DNA from: Candidatus Kapaibacterium thiocyanatum
GTDB lineage: Bacteria > Bacteroidota > Ignavibacteria > Kapaibacteriales > Kapaibacteriaceae
Direction of reading: 5' to 3'
DNA length: 64,000 bases
Assembly: GCA_001899175.1 (NCBI GenBank)
Contig: MKVH01000024.1
Span: forward strand, 806,001-870,000
Under the pieces are notes generated by a model, which was not told the origin of the DNA, ran no database searches, and saw only the letters and a program-made list of their open reading frames with translations. Made by a program: the position numbers and the translations under genes. Below are positions 44,652-53,501 of this stretch, piece after piece. Within the stretch, counting starts at the first letter, position 1, and every line of letters starts with the position of its first letter.

Positions 44652-46052
44652 ATGGTTATCACCCCTTACGGAGCGGCCGGTGAAGTCACCGGATCCGCCT
44701 ACTGCGTGGAAACGTCCACAGCTACGGTCCTTGTCGATTTCGGCATGTTCCAGGGCAATGCCGAACTGGAAGCGATGAATATCGTTCCGCGGGACCTGCA
44801 ACCGAGGCATATCGACGCCATCGTCCTCACTCACGGTCACCTCGACCATTGCGGCAGACTTCCGATGCTGATCCGGCGTGGATTCGCGAATGCGATCTAC
44901 ACGACGGATGCCACGATCGAACTTGCCGCCCTCATCCTTCATGATGCCGCCCATATCATGGAATCGGACTACGAACGGAAGGTCCGCAAGGCACAGAAGA
45001 AGGGGTTCAAGGTCAACCGCGACGACGCGCCGTTGTTCATGGCCGATGACGTGGACCGGACGATTCAATTGATGAAGCCCACACCGTACAATGCCTTCGT
45101 CGATATCGCACCGGGTATTTCCATTCGCCTCCATGAAGCCGGTCACATGCTCGGTTCTACGACCGTCGAAATGCAGGTGACGGACGACAGGGGGACGCGT
45201 ACCGTCGTGTTCTCGGGAGACGTCGGGCCGAATGGTCTGCCCTTCCTCCGCGACCCCGAACCTCCGGCCAGGGCCGATATCGTCGTCATGGAGTCGACCT
45301 ACGGCGACCGCAACCACCCGTCCCTCGCCGAGACGGTGGAACAGTTCAAGCAGATACTCCAGCAGGCGATTCGCCAGAAGGGCAAGATCTTCATACCTAG
45401 CTTCGCCATCGGTCGGACGCAGCAGATTCTGTTCCATATGGCCGAGCTGTTCAGGAACGGAGACATCCCCCACATTCCGATCTATCTCGACAGCCCGATG
45501 GCCATCGAGGCCTCGCGTATCTATACGCGCCATACCGACCTCTTCGACGAGGAAAGCACGGCACTCTCGCAGTCGGGCCAGATGCAGCGCGATCTCGATA
45601 GTCTCAGGCTGACGGCAACGGCCGAGGAGTCGAAGGCCATCAACGATGCGAAGGGGCCCTTCGTCGTCATCGCCGGCTCGGGAATGTGCACCGCCGGCCG
45701 CATCCTGCACCACCTTCGCGCGAATCTTCACGATCCGAATTCCCATGTCGTCATCGTCGGATTCCAGTCGCATGGCTCGCTGGGCCGCCGTCTCGTCGAT
45801 GGTCAGGAAGTCGTCAGCGTCCTGGGCGACCGTATAAGGGTGCAGGCCAAGATCCATACGCTCGGCGGTTTCAGCGCGCATGCCGGACAGGACGAATTGC
45901 TCGACTGGTTCGGTCATCTCGCAGGGTCGGCGCCCCGACTCATCCTGACGCACGGTGAAGACGAGCCGCGAATCGTACTCGCATCCCGCATCAGGGAGCG
46001 GTACGGTATCGATGCCATCCTTCCGCGCTATGCCAATACCCTGCAGTTCTGA
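44652..46052 (+). CDS. Metallo-beta-lactamase/beta-CASP family RNA-processing exonuclease-like protein
   Basis: A 466-residue protein of the CPSF73/YSH1-like bacterial group. The MBL part has the zinc motif THGHLDHCGRLP (HxHxDH), a later HEAGHMLGSTTV (His) and VFSGDVGP (Asp). The inserted beta-CASP part (about 210-390) and the C-terminal RMMBL region with GFSAHAGQDELL and ILTHGEDEPR complete the family order. It probably cleaves RNA as a zinc-dependent endo/exonuclease in the cytoplasm. Length is normal. It has a -7-like box right at its start codon. Confidence 0.9.
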   Translation: MVITPYGAAGEVTGSAYCVETSTATVLVDFGMFQGNAELEAMNIVPRDLQPRHIDAIVLTHGHLDHCGRLPMLIRRGFANAIYTTDATIELAALILHDAAHIMESDYERKVRKAQKKGFKVNRDDAPLFMADDVDRTIQLMKPTPYNAFVDIAPGISIRLHEAGHMLGSTTVEMQVTDDRGTRTVVFSGDVGPNGLPFLRDPEPPARADIVVMESTYGDRNHPSLAETVEQFKQILQQAIRQKGKIFIPSFAIGRTQQILFHMAELFRNGDIPHIPIYLDSPMAIEASRIYTRHTDLFDEESTALSQSGQMQRDLDSLRLTATAEESKAINDAKGPFVVIAGSGMCTAGRILHHLRANLHDPNSHVVIVGFQSHGSLGRRLVDGQEVVSVLGDRIRVQAKIHTLGGFSAHAGQDELLDWFGHLAGSAPRLILTHGEDEPRIVLASRIRERYGIDAILPRYANTLQF

Positions 46053-46107
46053 GTGATTCCGATCCGATAGTTCCGAACGATTGTACAGTCCTTACGGCAA
46101 TTCCTCC

Positions 46108-47502
46108 ATGCGAACAGAACACGACTTCCTTGGCGACCGGGAGATTCCCGATGACGTGTATTATGGCGTACAGACACTCCGGGCTCTGGAGAACTTCCAC
46201 ATCACGGGAGTTCCGATCTCGCATACGCCATCGTTCATCGCGGGTCTCGGCTACGTCAAGAAGGCGGCGGCACTGGCGAACAGGGATTGCGGTGTACTTG
46301 ACGTACGTATCGCCGATGCCATTATCGGCGCCTGCGATGCCGTGATCGACGGAGTGCTGGACAACCAGTTCGTCGTCGACGTCATCCAGGGCGGCGCAGG
46401 AACCTCGACGAACATGAACGCCAACGAAGTCATCGCCAACAAGGCGCTGGAACTTCTCGGCGAACCCAAGGGAAAGTACGAAGTCGTCCATCCCAACGAC
46501 CACGTCAACCTTTCGCAGTCGACGAACGATGCCTATCCCTCGGCCTTCCGTATCACCCTCTATCGCGAGATGGAGACGCTGATCGATGCTCTCGCACTGT
46601 TGCAAGGGGCCTTCGAGGACAAGGGAAGGGAATTCGCGGACATCCTCAAGATGGGGCGGACGCAGTTACAGGATGCTGTTCCCATGACACTCGGGCAGGA
46701 ATTCGACGCCTTCGCCGTGAACGTCGGAGAGGACATCAAGCGACTGCAGGAAGCGCGCGACCTCGTGACGGAAATCAACCTCGGTGCTACGGCCATCGGT
46801 ACGAGCATCAACGCACCGGCAGGCTATCCTCCCGTCGCCGTGAAGCACCTCGCCGAGATCACGGGCATTCCGTTGACACTTTCACAGAATCTCATCGAAG
46901 CCACGTGGGACACCGGAGCCTACGTCCAGATCAGTGGCGTGCTCAAACGCGTAGCCATCAAGCTGTCGAAGATATGCAACGATCTTCGTCTCCTCTCGTC
47001 AGGACCACGTACGGGTATCAACGAAATCAACCTGCCGAAACTCCAGCCCGGATCGAGCATCATGCCGGGCAAGGTCAATCCGGTCATCCCCGAAGTCGTC
47101 AACCAGGTCTGCTTCCTCGTTATCGGCAACGACGTCACCGTCTCGTTCGCCGCGGAAGCGGGACAGTTGCAATTGAACGTGATGGAGCCGGTCATCGCCC
47201 ACTGTCTGTTCGAGTCCATCGGGACGCTCACGCGTGCATGTCATACGCTGCGTACGAAGTGCGTGACGGGTATCACGGCCAATCCCGAACATGCACGGAC
47301 GATGGTCCTGAATTCCATCGGCATCGTGACGGCATTGAATCCCATTCTCGGATACGAAGTCAGTGCCTCCATCGCGAAGGAAGCCTATGAGACGGGCGGC
47401 AACATCATCGACATCGTACGCCAGCGCAAGCTGCTGTCCGAAGAGAAGATCGCCGAGGTCTTCTCGCTGGACAACCTGATGCATCCCCGATTCATCCGAT
47501 GA
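46108..47502 (+). CDS. aspA: Aspartate ammonia-lyase
   Basis: A 464-residue fumarase/aspartase-superfamily enzyme producing fumarate and ammonia from L-aspartate. The start MRTEHDFLGDREIPDDVYYG is characteristic of aspartases, and the signature loop GSSIMPGKVNP (the catalytic Ser region) is intact. NEVIANKALELLG and HPNDHVNLSQSTNDA also match. ATG at 46108 is chosen over a TTG nine codons upstream because the conserved N-terminus begins there. The stop overlaps the ATG of a GNAT gene. Confidence 0.93.
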   Translation: MRTEHDFLGDREIPDDVYYGVQTLRALENFHITGVPISHTPSFIAGLGYVKKAAALANRDCGVLDVRIADAIIGACDAVIDGVLDNQFVVDVIQGGAGTSTNMNANEVIANKALELLGEPKGKYEVVHPNDHVNLSQSTNDAYPSAFRITLYREMETLIDALALLQGAFEDKGREFADILKMGRTQLQDAVPMTLGQEFDAFAVNVGEDIKRLQEARDLVTEINLGATAIGTSINAPAGYPPVAVKHLAEITGIPLTLSQNLIEATWDTGAYVQISGVLKRVAIKLSKICNDLRLLSSGPRTGINEINLPKLQPGSSIMPGKVNPVIPEVVNQVCFLVIGNDVTVSFAAEAGQLQLNVMEPVIAHCLFESIGTLTRACHTLRTKCVTGITANPEHARTMVLNSIGIVTALNPILGYEVSASIAKEAYETGGNIIDIVRQRKLLSEEKIAEVFSLDNLMHPRFIR

Positions 47503-48035
47503 CACGGTCGTCGGCATCGTACTTCCTCGTCAGCGAACGTCTCGGTTTCCGTCATTGGACGGTCGACGATTCCGCACTGGCGATGGCATTGTGGGGAGAT
47601 ACCAGGGTAACGCGGATGATTTCGCGTGAGCCCTGGACCGAGGACGATGTGCGCAGGCGACTGGCGACGGAGATCGAAACGCAGGAACGGCATGGCATCC
47701 AGTACTGGCCCATTTTCGAGCTGGCCACGGGGGACTTCGTCGGATGCTGCGGCATACGTCCTCATGACGACATCCATGAAGTCGGAATCCATCTCCTGCA
47801 CAGCCGGTGGGGGAATGGCTATGCGGATGAAGCGACGCGTGCCGCGGTCGCCTATGCGTTCGAACGCATTGGTGTGGTGGCACTCTATGCAGGGCACAAT
47901 CCCGCCAATGAAGGTTCACGACATATCCTGCGGAAAGCAGGCTTCCGGTATACGCACGACGTCCTCTATCCACCCACAGGACTCCTGCACCCATCCTATC
48001 TCATGACGAGGGAAGAGTACTTCTCCATGCATTGA
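47499..48035 (+). CDS. GNAT-family N-acetyltransferase (RimJ/RimL-like)
   Basis: A 178-residue acetyltransferase. It starts with the RimL-like SERLGFRHWTVDDSALAMAL and contains WPIFELATGDFVGCCGIRP, the acetyl-CoA-binding region LHSRWGNGYADEATRAAVAY (R-x-x-G-x-G/A type) and PANEGSRHILRKAGFR. The substrate could be a protein N-terminus or a small molecule. Its ATG overlaps the aspA TGA, so the two genes are probably co-translated. Confidence 0.9.
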   Translation: MTRSSASYFLVSERLGFRHWTVDDSALAMALWGDTRVTRMISREPWTEDDVRRRLATEIETQERHGIQYWPIFELATGDFVGCCGIRPHDDIHEVGIHLLHSRWGNGYADEATRAAVAYAFERIGVVALYAGHNPANEGSRHILRKAGFRYTHDVLYPPTGLLHPSYLMTREEYFSMH

Positions 48036-48144
48036 TCGTGTGCGCGCACCGGGTAACCCCATAGCCGCCCTCATGCAGGAACCATTCTCCACGCGGAAGG
48101 GTATGGCAGGAGTCAATCCGTAGCCATTACCGCGGAGAATCGCC

Positions 48145-48312
48145 ATGTACGCCATCCATGGATCGAACCGGAATCAGGAACCGATACCCAAACCGCCCAA
48201 ACCCGTACCACCTCCTGTACCTACACCGCCACCGACTCCGCCACCTCCACCCATTCCACCGCCCATCCTGTCTCCACGATATGGTATGGACATGGAACGG
48301 ATGATGGAATGA
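48145..48312 (+). CDS. Proline-rich microprotein
   Basis: A 55-residue open frame in the gap after the GNAT gene. It begins MYAIHGSNRNQEPIPKPPK and then runs as P-P-x repeats to about residue 44, ending RYGMDMERMME. More than a third of the residues are proline. A GGAGAA sequence about eight bases before the ATG could act as a ribosome-binding site. The codons read through the repetitive CCx stretch without a stop and keep varied third bases. No family is recognised. It is too short to be certain that it is translated. Confidence 0.5.
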   Translation: MYAIHGSNRNQEPIPKPPKPVPPPVPTPPPTPPPPPIPPPILSPRYGMDMERMME

Positions 48313-48385
48313 GTTCCAGGATGAACGGGGCGTATCCGTAAGTTCGTGGTTCGGCCCTTTCACCACCATCGAATGGAGCTCGTCG

Positions 48386-49291
48386 ATGCAGTCCGGGAGA
48401 TATGACGTCCTCGTCGTCGGAGGAAGCTATGCCGGTCTTTCTTCAGCGATGACGTTGGGGAGATCGTTGCGCAAGACGTTGATCGTCGACGCCGGCCGGC
48501 CATGCAACAAGCAAACGCCATCTTCGCACAACATGCTCACCCGCGATGGCGAGACGCCGTCGGCCATACGGGAAGAGGCATTGCGGCAGGTACTGAAGTA
48601 TCCGTCCGTGCATACGGTGAGCGGCATGGTGACCAGCGTCGAAAAGGATGGAAACGGCTTCTCGGTTCGTACGGACGGAGGTCTGACATTCGGTGCCGAC
48701 AAGGTAGTGTTCGCGACGGGCATGATCGATATCCATGCCGACATTCCGGGCTTCGGTGAATGCTGGGGAATCTCCGTACTCCATTGTCCGTATTGTCATG
48801 GCTATGAAGTCCGTGGCCAACGTACCGCGGTGCTCGCGAACGGTGATGCAGGGTTCGAGGTCGCTCGTCTCATCGATAACTGGACGGACGATGTGGTGCT
48901 TCTGACCAATGGACCCTCGACGCTGAGCATGGAACATGCCGAGCGTCTCGCTCGACACGGTATCGACATCGTCGAGCGGAAGATCGGTGCCATCGATCAC
49001 GAGAACGGATACGTGCGGAACGTCGTATTCGCCGATGGCGGGTCGATGTCGCTATCCGCCATGTATGCCCGCGTGCCCATGAAGCAGCACAGCGATATTC
49101 CGCGCGATCTTGGCTGCGAGCACACGGAATCCGGCCTCATCACGGTCGATACCATGCAGCGCACCACCGTTCCGGGAATCTATGCGGCCGGGGACTGTAC
49201 GACCATGTTCCGGTCCGTTGCGGCGGCCGTCGCCTCGGGAAATTTCGCCGGTGCCGCCGTCAATCGCGAGCTGATCGAAGAACGCTTCTGA
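48386..49291 (+). CDS. FAD-dependent thioredoxin-reductase-like disulfide oxidoreductase
   Basis: A 301-residue flavoprotein of the TrxR-like group. It has the FAD-binding YDVLVVGGSYAGLSSAMTLG, the redox pair in SVLHCPYCHGYEVRGQ (CPYC), and the C-terminal GIYAAGDCTTMF that contacts FAD. The CPYC-HGYE form and the TIR-less length are like the GliT/HlmI-type and related small-dithiol oxidases rather than housekeeping TrxB (CATC). The NADPH-binding GxGxxA motif is weak (LANGDAGFEVARL), so electron source is uncertain. Its partner is unknown. Confidence 0.85.
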   Translation: MQSGRYDVLVVGGSYAGLSSAMTLGRSLRKTLIVDAGRPCNKQTPSSHNMLTRDGETPSAIREEALRQVLKYPSVHTVSGMVTSVEKDGNGFSVRTDGGLTFGADKVVFATGMIDIHADIPGFGECWGISVLHCPYCHGYEVRGQRTAVLANGDAGFEVARLIDNWTDDVVLLTNGPSTLSMEHAERLARHGIDIVERKIGAIDHENGYVRNVVFADGGSMSLSAMYARVPMKQHSDIPRDLGCEHTESGLITVDTMQRTTVPGIYAAGDCTTMFRSVAAAVASGNFAGAAVNRELIEERF

Positions 49292-49363
49292 TGCCTGGCA
49301 TCATCGACGATGCGGGTATGGACATGTCCACGACCGTCGTCGTATCCACAGGCGAACCATCCG

Positions 49364-49371
49364 TAGCTTTG
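49364..49371 (+). promoter_or_regulatory. Bacteroidota -7 element four bases before the GrpB-family gene (probable leaderless mRNA)
   Basis: TAGCTTTG is an exact TAnnTTTG match, followed by four bases and the ATG at 49376. A transcript started from it would begin at about the start codon. Confidence 0.5.
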
Positions 49372-49375
49372 CGGG

Positions 49376-49951
49376 ATGAACAGCGCCATCCTGATAGAAG
49401 AATACGACCCTGCGTGGCAGGAACAGTTCACGCGATTGAGGGATGTCTATGCATCGCATCTGGGACATCTCGTGATCGGTATCGAACACGTCGGCAGTAC
49501 ATCCGTGCCCGGTCTCGCGGCCAAGCCCGTACTCGACATCGATCTCATCGTGACCGATGAGGGGAAACTGGGCCACGTCATTCCCATCCTTGAAGGACTC
49601 GGATACGAATATGCCGGCGATCTCGGCATCAAGGATCGATACATGTTCCGGATGCCGTCCGCTTCCGTTCCGATGACGGGCGATGGAACGGTATGGCCGA
49701 AGCATCATCTGTATTGCTGCATCGAACACAGTATCAGTCTTACCAACCATCTTCTGCTCCGTAACGCCCTCCGCGCCGATGCGGAACTCGCGACGGAATA
49801 CGGCAGGGTCAAGAAAGGGCTGGCTGCGGCCGTTACGGACATCGATGACTACGTCGAAGGCAAAAGTGCCTTCATCGCCGGTGTTCTCTCGCGGGAAGGG
49901 ATAGCGGAAGCTGACATCGAGGATATCGCCGAACAGAACAGGAAGAAGTGA
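49376..49951 (+). CDS. GrpB/UPF0157 nucleotidyltransferase-fold protein
   Basis: A 191-residue protein with the GrpB-family start LIEEYDPAWQEQFTRLRDVY and the nucleotidyltransferase-like pattern IEHVGSTSVPGLAAKPVLDI, with the two Asp residues D-I-D-L. The WPKHHLYCCIEHS and LRADAELATEYGRVK segments also fit. The biochemical role of the family is not well defined. The start codon follows directly on a promoter box. Confidence 0.9.
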   Translation: MNSAILIEEYDPAWQEQFTRLRDVYASHLGHLVIGIEHVGSTSVPGLAAKPVLDIDLIVTDEGKLGHVIPILEGLGYEYAGDLGIKDRYMFRMPSASVPMTGDGTVWPKHHLYCCIEHSISLTNHLLLRNALRADAELATEYGRVKKGLAAAVTDIDDYVEGKSAFIAGVLSREGIAEADIEDIAEQNRKK

Positions 49952-50175
49952 TTCACGTCCGGCGAATCCTGCGGATAGGTCTCGCCATAGGTATGGGAGT
50001 ATTCTAACTGTGGATATATTTGCCTCCAATCGCATTGTGGTCACATGTATCCGCGATCGACGCCGTGGTGTGGGCACGGTCGACTCGATGTGCAAAGGTA
50101 TATGATCGGTGACGTGATACGATCTGGCCGATATGTACTATCGCCACGTAGTCATTCAACGAAGAGCGGACTGAT

Positions 50176-50613
50176 ATGGCAACGGTCAAACCCATCCATC
50201 CCGATTTTCTTTCGCTGCTGGAATACAAATCCGGCGAGGTCATCGATCTCTTCTGCGATCTCCGGTCCTTCATGCTCGACATGCATCCCGCCTGCAACGA
50301 GTTGCTCTATCACACGCATGCTCTCACGACGGTCTTCTCCATCTCCGAGAAGCTCGGCGATGCCTACTGCATGATTCCCATCTATACGGACCACCTCAAC
50401 CTCGGATTCAACAAGGGCACGCTGCTCGACGATCCGCATGGCCTGCTCCACGGAACCGGCACGTTGATCCGGCACATTCCCGTACGGAAGGCCGGCGATT
50501 ACCGTAATCCGAAGGTCAAGCGGCTTGTCCAGGCGGCCATCGACCTCGCCATCGAGGACATGACCAGGCCGACGAAGTCGAGGGGAGAGACGATCTCGAA
50601 GATCAAGGGGTGA
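50176..50613 (+). CDS. DUF1801 (YdhG/YjbR-like) domain protein
   Basis: A 145-residue soluble protein built as a single DUF1801 domain: RSFMLDMHPACNELLYH, FSISEKLGDAYCMIPIYTDH, LNLGFNKGTLLDDPHGLLHG, and IRHIPVRKAGDYRNPKVKRL. This fold is a relative of the YjbR/CyaY-type domain; its role is unknown. It is followed after four bases by a small membrane-protein gene. The 224 bases upstream contain no other gene I can support. Confidence 0.85.
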   Translation: MATVKPIHPDFLSLLEYKSGEVIDLFCDLRSFMLDMHPACNELLYHTHALTTVFSISEKLGDAYCMIPIYTDHLNLGFNKGTLLDDPHGLLHGTGTLIRHIPVRKAGDYRNPKVKRLVQAAIDLAIEDMTRPTKSRGETISKIKG

Positions 50614-50617
50614 GCCA

Positions 50618-50956
50618 ATGCCGATGCTGAAAGAGCCGAATCATGTCCTCGATAGATCGGGCCGATGGAGGACGTTCTTCATGTTGTCGATCGGTGTCGC
50701 CTTCGTGCTTGCCGCACGATTCTTCGGGCCTGCACAGGCAGGTGCATCCTGCGTGTCGATGAACGCGTTCGCGATGGAGCTGCTCTTCGGGCGAATGGTT
50801 GGCGCAGCCGCATGGTATCAGGTATTCCCGGTCTTCGAAGCATTGTTGATGATCTTTTTCCTGGGCAGGACCAACTCGAGAGCGGTCTGGATCGTCGTCA
50901 TTGCGCTTGCCGTTCTGGTATCGATACCCATCCTGCCCGCCGCGAGGGTAGGGTAG
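50618..50956 (+). CDS. Small membrane protein of unknown function
   Basis: A 112-residue protein with about three hydrophobic helices (FFMLSIGVAFVLAARFF, WYQVFPVFEALLMIFFL, WIVVIALAVLVSIPIL). The ATG at 50618 follows the DUF1801 stop by four bases; a second ATG lies at 50624. No family is recognised. Co-expression with the DUF1801 protein is likely from spacing. Confidence 0.65.
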   Translation: MPMLKEPNHVLDRSGRWRTFFMLSIGVAFVLAARFFGPAQAGASCVSMNAFAMELLFGRMVGAAAWYQVFPVFEALLMIFFLGRTNSRAVWIVVIALAVLVSIPILPAARVG

Positions 50957-51016
50957 CGACCGGTATACGGTTCCGACCCTGTCGGACAAGCCGGATGCTA
51001 TGTTCGAAGATCTTCC

Positions 51017-51024
51017 TATTTTTG
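51017..51024 (+). promoter_or_regulatory. Bacteroidota -7 element before tRNA-Lys
   Basis: TATTTTTG matches TAnnTTTG exactly and ends nine bases before the mature 5' end of the tRNA, so transcription would start just ahead of it. Confidence 0.55.
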
Positions 51025-51033
51025 TGGCTCTCC

Positions 51034-51107
51034 GATCTCGTAGCTCAGCTGGCTAGAGCATTTGACTTTTAATCAAAGGGTCCTGGGTTCGAGTCCCAGC
51101 GAGATCA
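51034..51107 (+). tRNA. tRNA-Lys (UUU)
   Basis: A complete cloverleaf: acceptor GATCTCG pairing with CGAGATC, D-arm with GCTC...GAGC, anticodon stem TTTGA/TCAAA around loop CTTTTAA (anticodon TTT at 51068-51070), and T-arm CTGGG-TTCGAGT-CCCAG. The discriminator is A, and no CCA is encoded, so it must be added after transcription. Confidence 0.95.
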
Positions 51108-51151
51108 CGAATGCGTAACCAGTATGTTCTGGAAGAAGTTACTGGCGCGGT

Positions 51152-51179
51152 GAAAATGACCGGAATCGGTAGCGGTCAT
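51152..51179 (-). terminator. Probable terminator after the copper ATPase gene
   Basis: On the minus strand ATGACCG, a ten-base loop and CGGTCAT are followed by TTTTC. It lies about 35 bases past the copB-type stop codon. The T-tract is short, so the call is moderate. Confidence 0.5.
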
Positions 51180-51212
51180 CGATTCCTCGTCAGGAAACCT
51201 GGTTCTTCCCCT

Positions 51213-53378
51213 TCACGGCCTTCCTGACCGAAGCCTTCCACCGAACCTGTCGTTGCCCGATTGTCTGAACCGTAGAAGACTCGCGTTGATCGCCACGACG
51301 ATGGTGCTGGCGCTCATCAGTACGGCGCCCATCGCCGGGCTCAGAACGAAGTCGGGATAGAGCACTCCTGCCGCAAGAGGGATGGCCACCACGTTGTAGC
51401 CGACGGCCCATATCAGGTTCTGCACCATCTTTCTGTAGGTGCGCTTGCCGAAGTCGATCAGCTTGACGACGTCTCTCGGGTCGCTGTTCACCAAGATGAT
51501 GTCCGCAGTTTCGGCTGCGACATCCGTGCCCGATCCCACGGCGATGCCGACATCCGCCTGTGCCAATGCAGGAGCGTCGTTGACGCCGTCACCGGTCATC
51601 GCCACGACTTCGCCGTTCGCCTGGAACTCCTTCACCTTCTCCTGCTTGTCGTGCGGCAGCACGTTCGCCCGGAAGCCATCCATACCCAGTTGACCGGCCA
51701 CCGCGGCGGCGATCTTCTCGTTGTCTCCCGTAAGCAGGAAGGATTTGATGCCCATCTTGCCGAGTTCGTCGATCGCCTGTCGGGAGCCCTCGCGAATACT
51801 GTCGGCCAGCGTGATCATTCCCATGACCCGACCGTCGATCAGGACGAAGCTCACTGTTTCGGTGTCTCGATCGATGGATCCCGGGATCTCCGGCAGCGGA
51901 AGACGGTGTTCGTTGAAGTAGTTGGGCCCGGCGGCTACGACGTCCTTTCCGTCGACGACCGCCTGCACGCCCATTCCCTGCATGTACCTGAAATTCTCGG
52001 ATGTCCATAGGGTGAGATTCCTTTCCTTCAATGCCGCCAGAATGCCCTTTGCGATATGATGCTCCGAATGTTGTTGTACTGCGGCGGAATACTGGATGAC
52101 CGCGTCGGCATCGTATTCGTCCGTCAAGGGGAGAACCGTCTTCACTACATGGGCGCCCATGGTGAGCGTTCCGGTCTTGTCGAATATGATCGTAGACAAC
52201 TTCCTCGTCAGTTCGAACGATGTCCTGTTGCGGATCAGCAGGCCGTTGGTCGCCGACAGCGTGGTGGAGATGGCGACGACGAGCGGGATCGCTACGCCCA
52301 GGGCATGCGGACAGGCCGTTACCATGACCGTGACCATCCGTTCCAGTGCGAAGGCAGCATCTCCACCACCGACGAACCAGTACATGAACGTTCCCACGCC
52401 GACGGCGATGGCGACGAAGGTCAGCCATTTCGCCACCTTGTCCGCGAGGTTCTGCGTACTGGACTGTGCGGCTTGTGCCTCGCGTACGAGATCGACGACC
52501 CTGTTCAGATAACTGTCCCTTCCGACCGCCGTTACCTTGACCTTCATTGCCCCATCGCCGTTGATGGATCCTGCGATGACCTTCCCGTCCGTCTCTTTCC
52601 GTACGGGAAGGCTTTCTCCGGTGAGCATACTTTCATTGATGTACGAACGTCCCTCCACTACAACGCCATCGGCTGGAATCTTTTCCCCTGGTCGTATGAT
52701 GACGGTTTCATCTTTTTGCAGGTCCTCGAGCGCTATGGTCACCGCTTCACCGTTCCGTTCCACGGTCACGACGTTCGGCAGCAGGGCCACCAACGATTGC
52801 AGTGCTTTCGATGCGGCCATCTGGGAACGCATTTCCAGCCAATGTCCCAGCAGCATGATGTCGATGAGCGTCGCCAGCTCCCAGAAAAAGTCCATGCCCC
52901 GCAGACCGAGAGCGACGGCGACGGAATAGACGTAGGCTACGGATATGGCGATGGCGACGAGCGTCATCATACCTGTGGCCTTCGCCCTGATCTCTCCAAG
53001 CATTCCCTTCAGGAAGGGCATGCCGCCATAGATATAGATCGCCGTTCCGAGTGCGAGTAATGCATATCTGTCGCCTGCGAACGCGAGGCCGAAGCCCAGC
53101 CACTGCTGTATCATGTGCGAGAGCGACAGGATCGGGATCGTTATCGCAAGGCTCACCCAGAAGCGTTTCAGGAAGTCTCCCGTATGATGACCCTCATGCT
53201 TGTCGAAGCCCCCTTTGGCGTCATCATGTCGCGTATGTCCGGAGTGTCCGTGTCCGGTTACATGCTCATGGGATACGGATGGATTTCCCAGGGGAACCAA
53301 CGTCATGCCACACAGTGGGCACTTGCCGGGCTCGTCTTTCAGCACCTGAGGGTGCATCGGGCATGTATACGTTTTCAT
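51213..53378 (-). CDS. CopB-type heavy-metal P1B-ATPase (copper/silver export)
   Basis: A 721-residue P-type ATPase. The N-terminus MKTYTCPMHPQVLKDEPG, then KCPLCGMTL, is the heavy-metal-binding CPMHP/CPxCGM domain, followed by a His/Gly-rich stretch. About eight membrane helices carry the metal-pathway motif TACPHALG; CPH rather than CPC is typical of the CopB subgroup. Cytosolic motifs are the actuator MLTGESLPV, the phosphorylated Asp in IIFDKTGTLT and the hinge MTGDGVNDAPAL. It would export copper or silver with ATP. The chosen ATG is 53378, at the start of the metal-binding domain. No metal sensor is encoded next to it. Confidence 0.92.
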   Translation of the reverse strand: MKTYTCPMHPQVLKDEPGKCPLCGMTLVPLGNPSVSHEHVTGHGHSGHTRHDDAKGGFDKHEGHHTGDFLKRFWVSLAITIPILSLSHMIQQWLGFGLAFAGDRYALLALGTAIYIYGGMPFLKGMLGEIRAKATGMMTLVAIAISVAYVYSVAVALGLRGMDFFWELATLIDIMLLGHWLEMRSQMAASKALQSLVALLPNVVTVERNGEAVTIALEDLQKDETVIIRPGEKIPADGVVVEGRSYINESMLTGESLPVRKETDGKVIAGSINGDGAMKVKVTAVGRDSYLNRVVDLVREAQAAQSSTQNLADKVAKWLTFVAIAVGVGTFMYWFVGGGDAAFALERMVTVMVTACPHALGVAIPLVVAISTTLSATNGLLIRNRTSFELTRKLSTIIFDKTGTLTMGAHVVKTVLPLTDEYDADAVIQYSAAVQQHSEHHIAKGILAALKERNLTLWTSENFRYMQGMGVQAVVDGKDVVAAGPNYFNEHRLPLPEIPGSIDRDTETVSFVLIDGRVMGMITLADSIREGSRQAIDELGKMGIKSFLLTGDNEKIAAAVAGQLGMDGFRANVLPHDKQEKVKEFQANGEVVAMTGDGVNDAPALAQADVGIAVGSGTDVAAETADIILVNSDPRDVVKLIDFGKRTYRKMVQNLIWAVGYNVVAIPLAAGVLYPDFVLSPAMGAVLMSASTIVVAINASLLRFRQSGNDRFGGRLRSGRP

Positions 53379-53501
53379 GGCACGAGACTCGGTAACGATG
53401 GTACATACGACTTCGCCATCATGCATGACGGTTCTTCGTCGAAAAGGCCGCAGGGGGGAGCATCCACTCTCGTCGGATTCGACGGACCTTGCCGGTATCC
53501 T

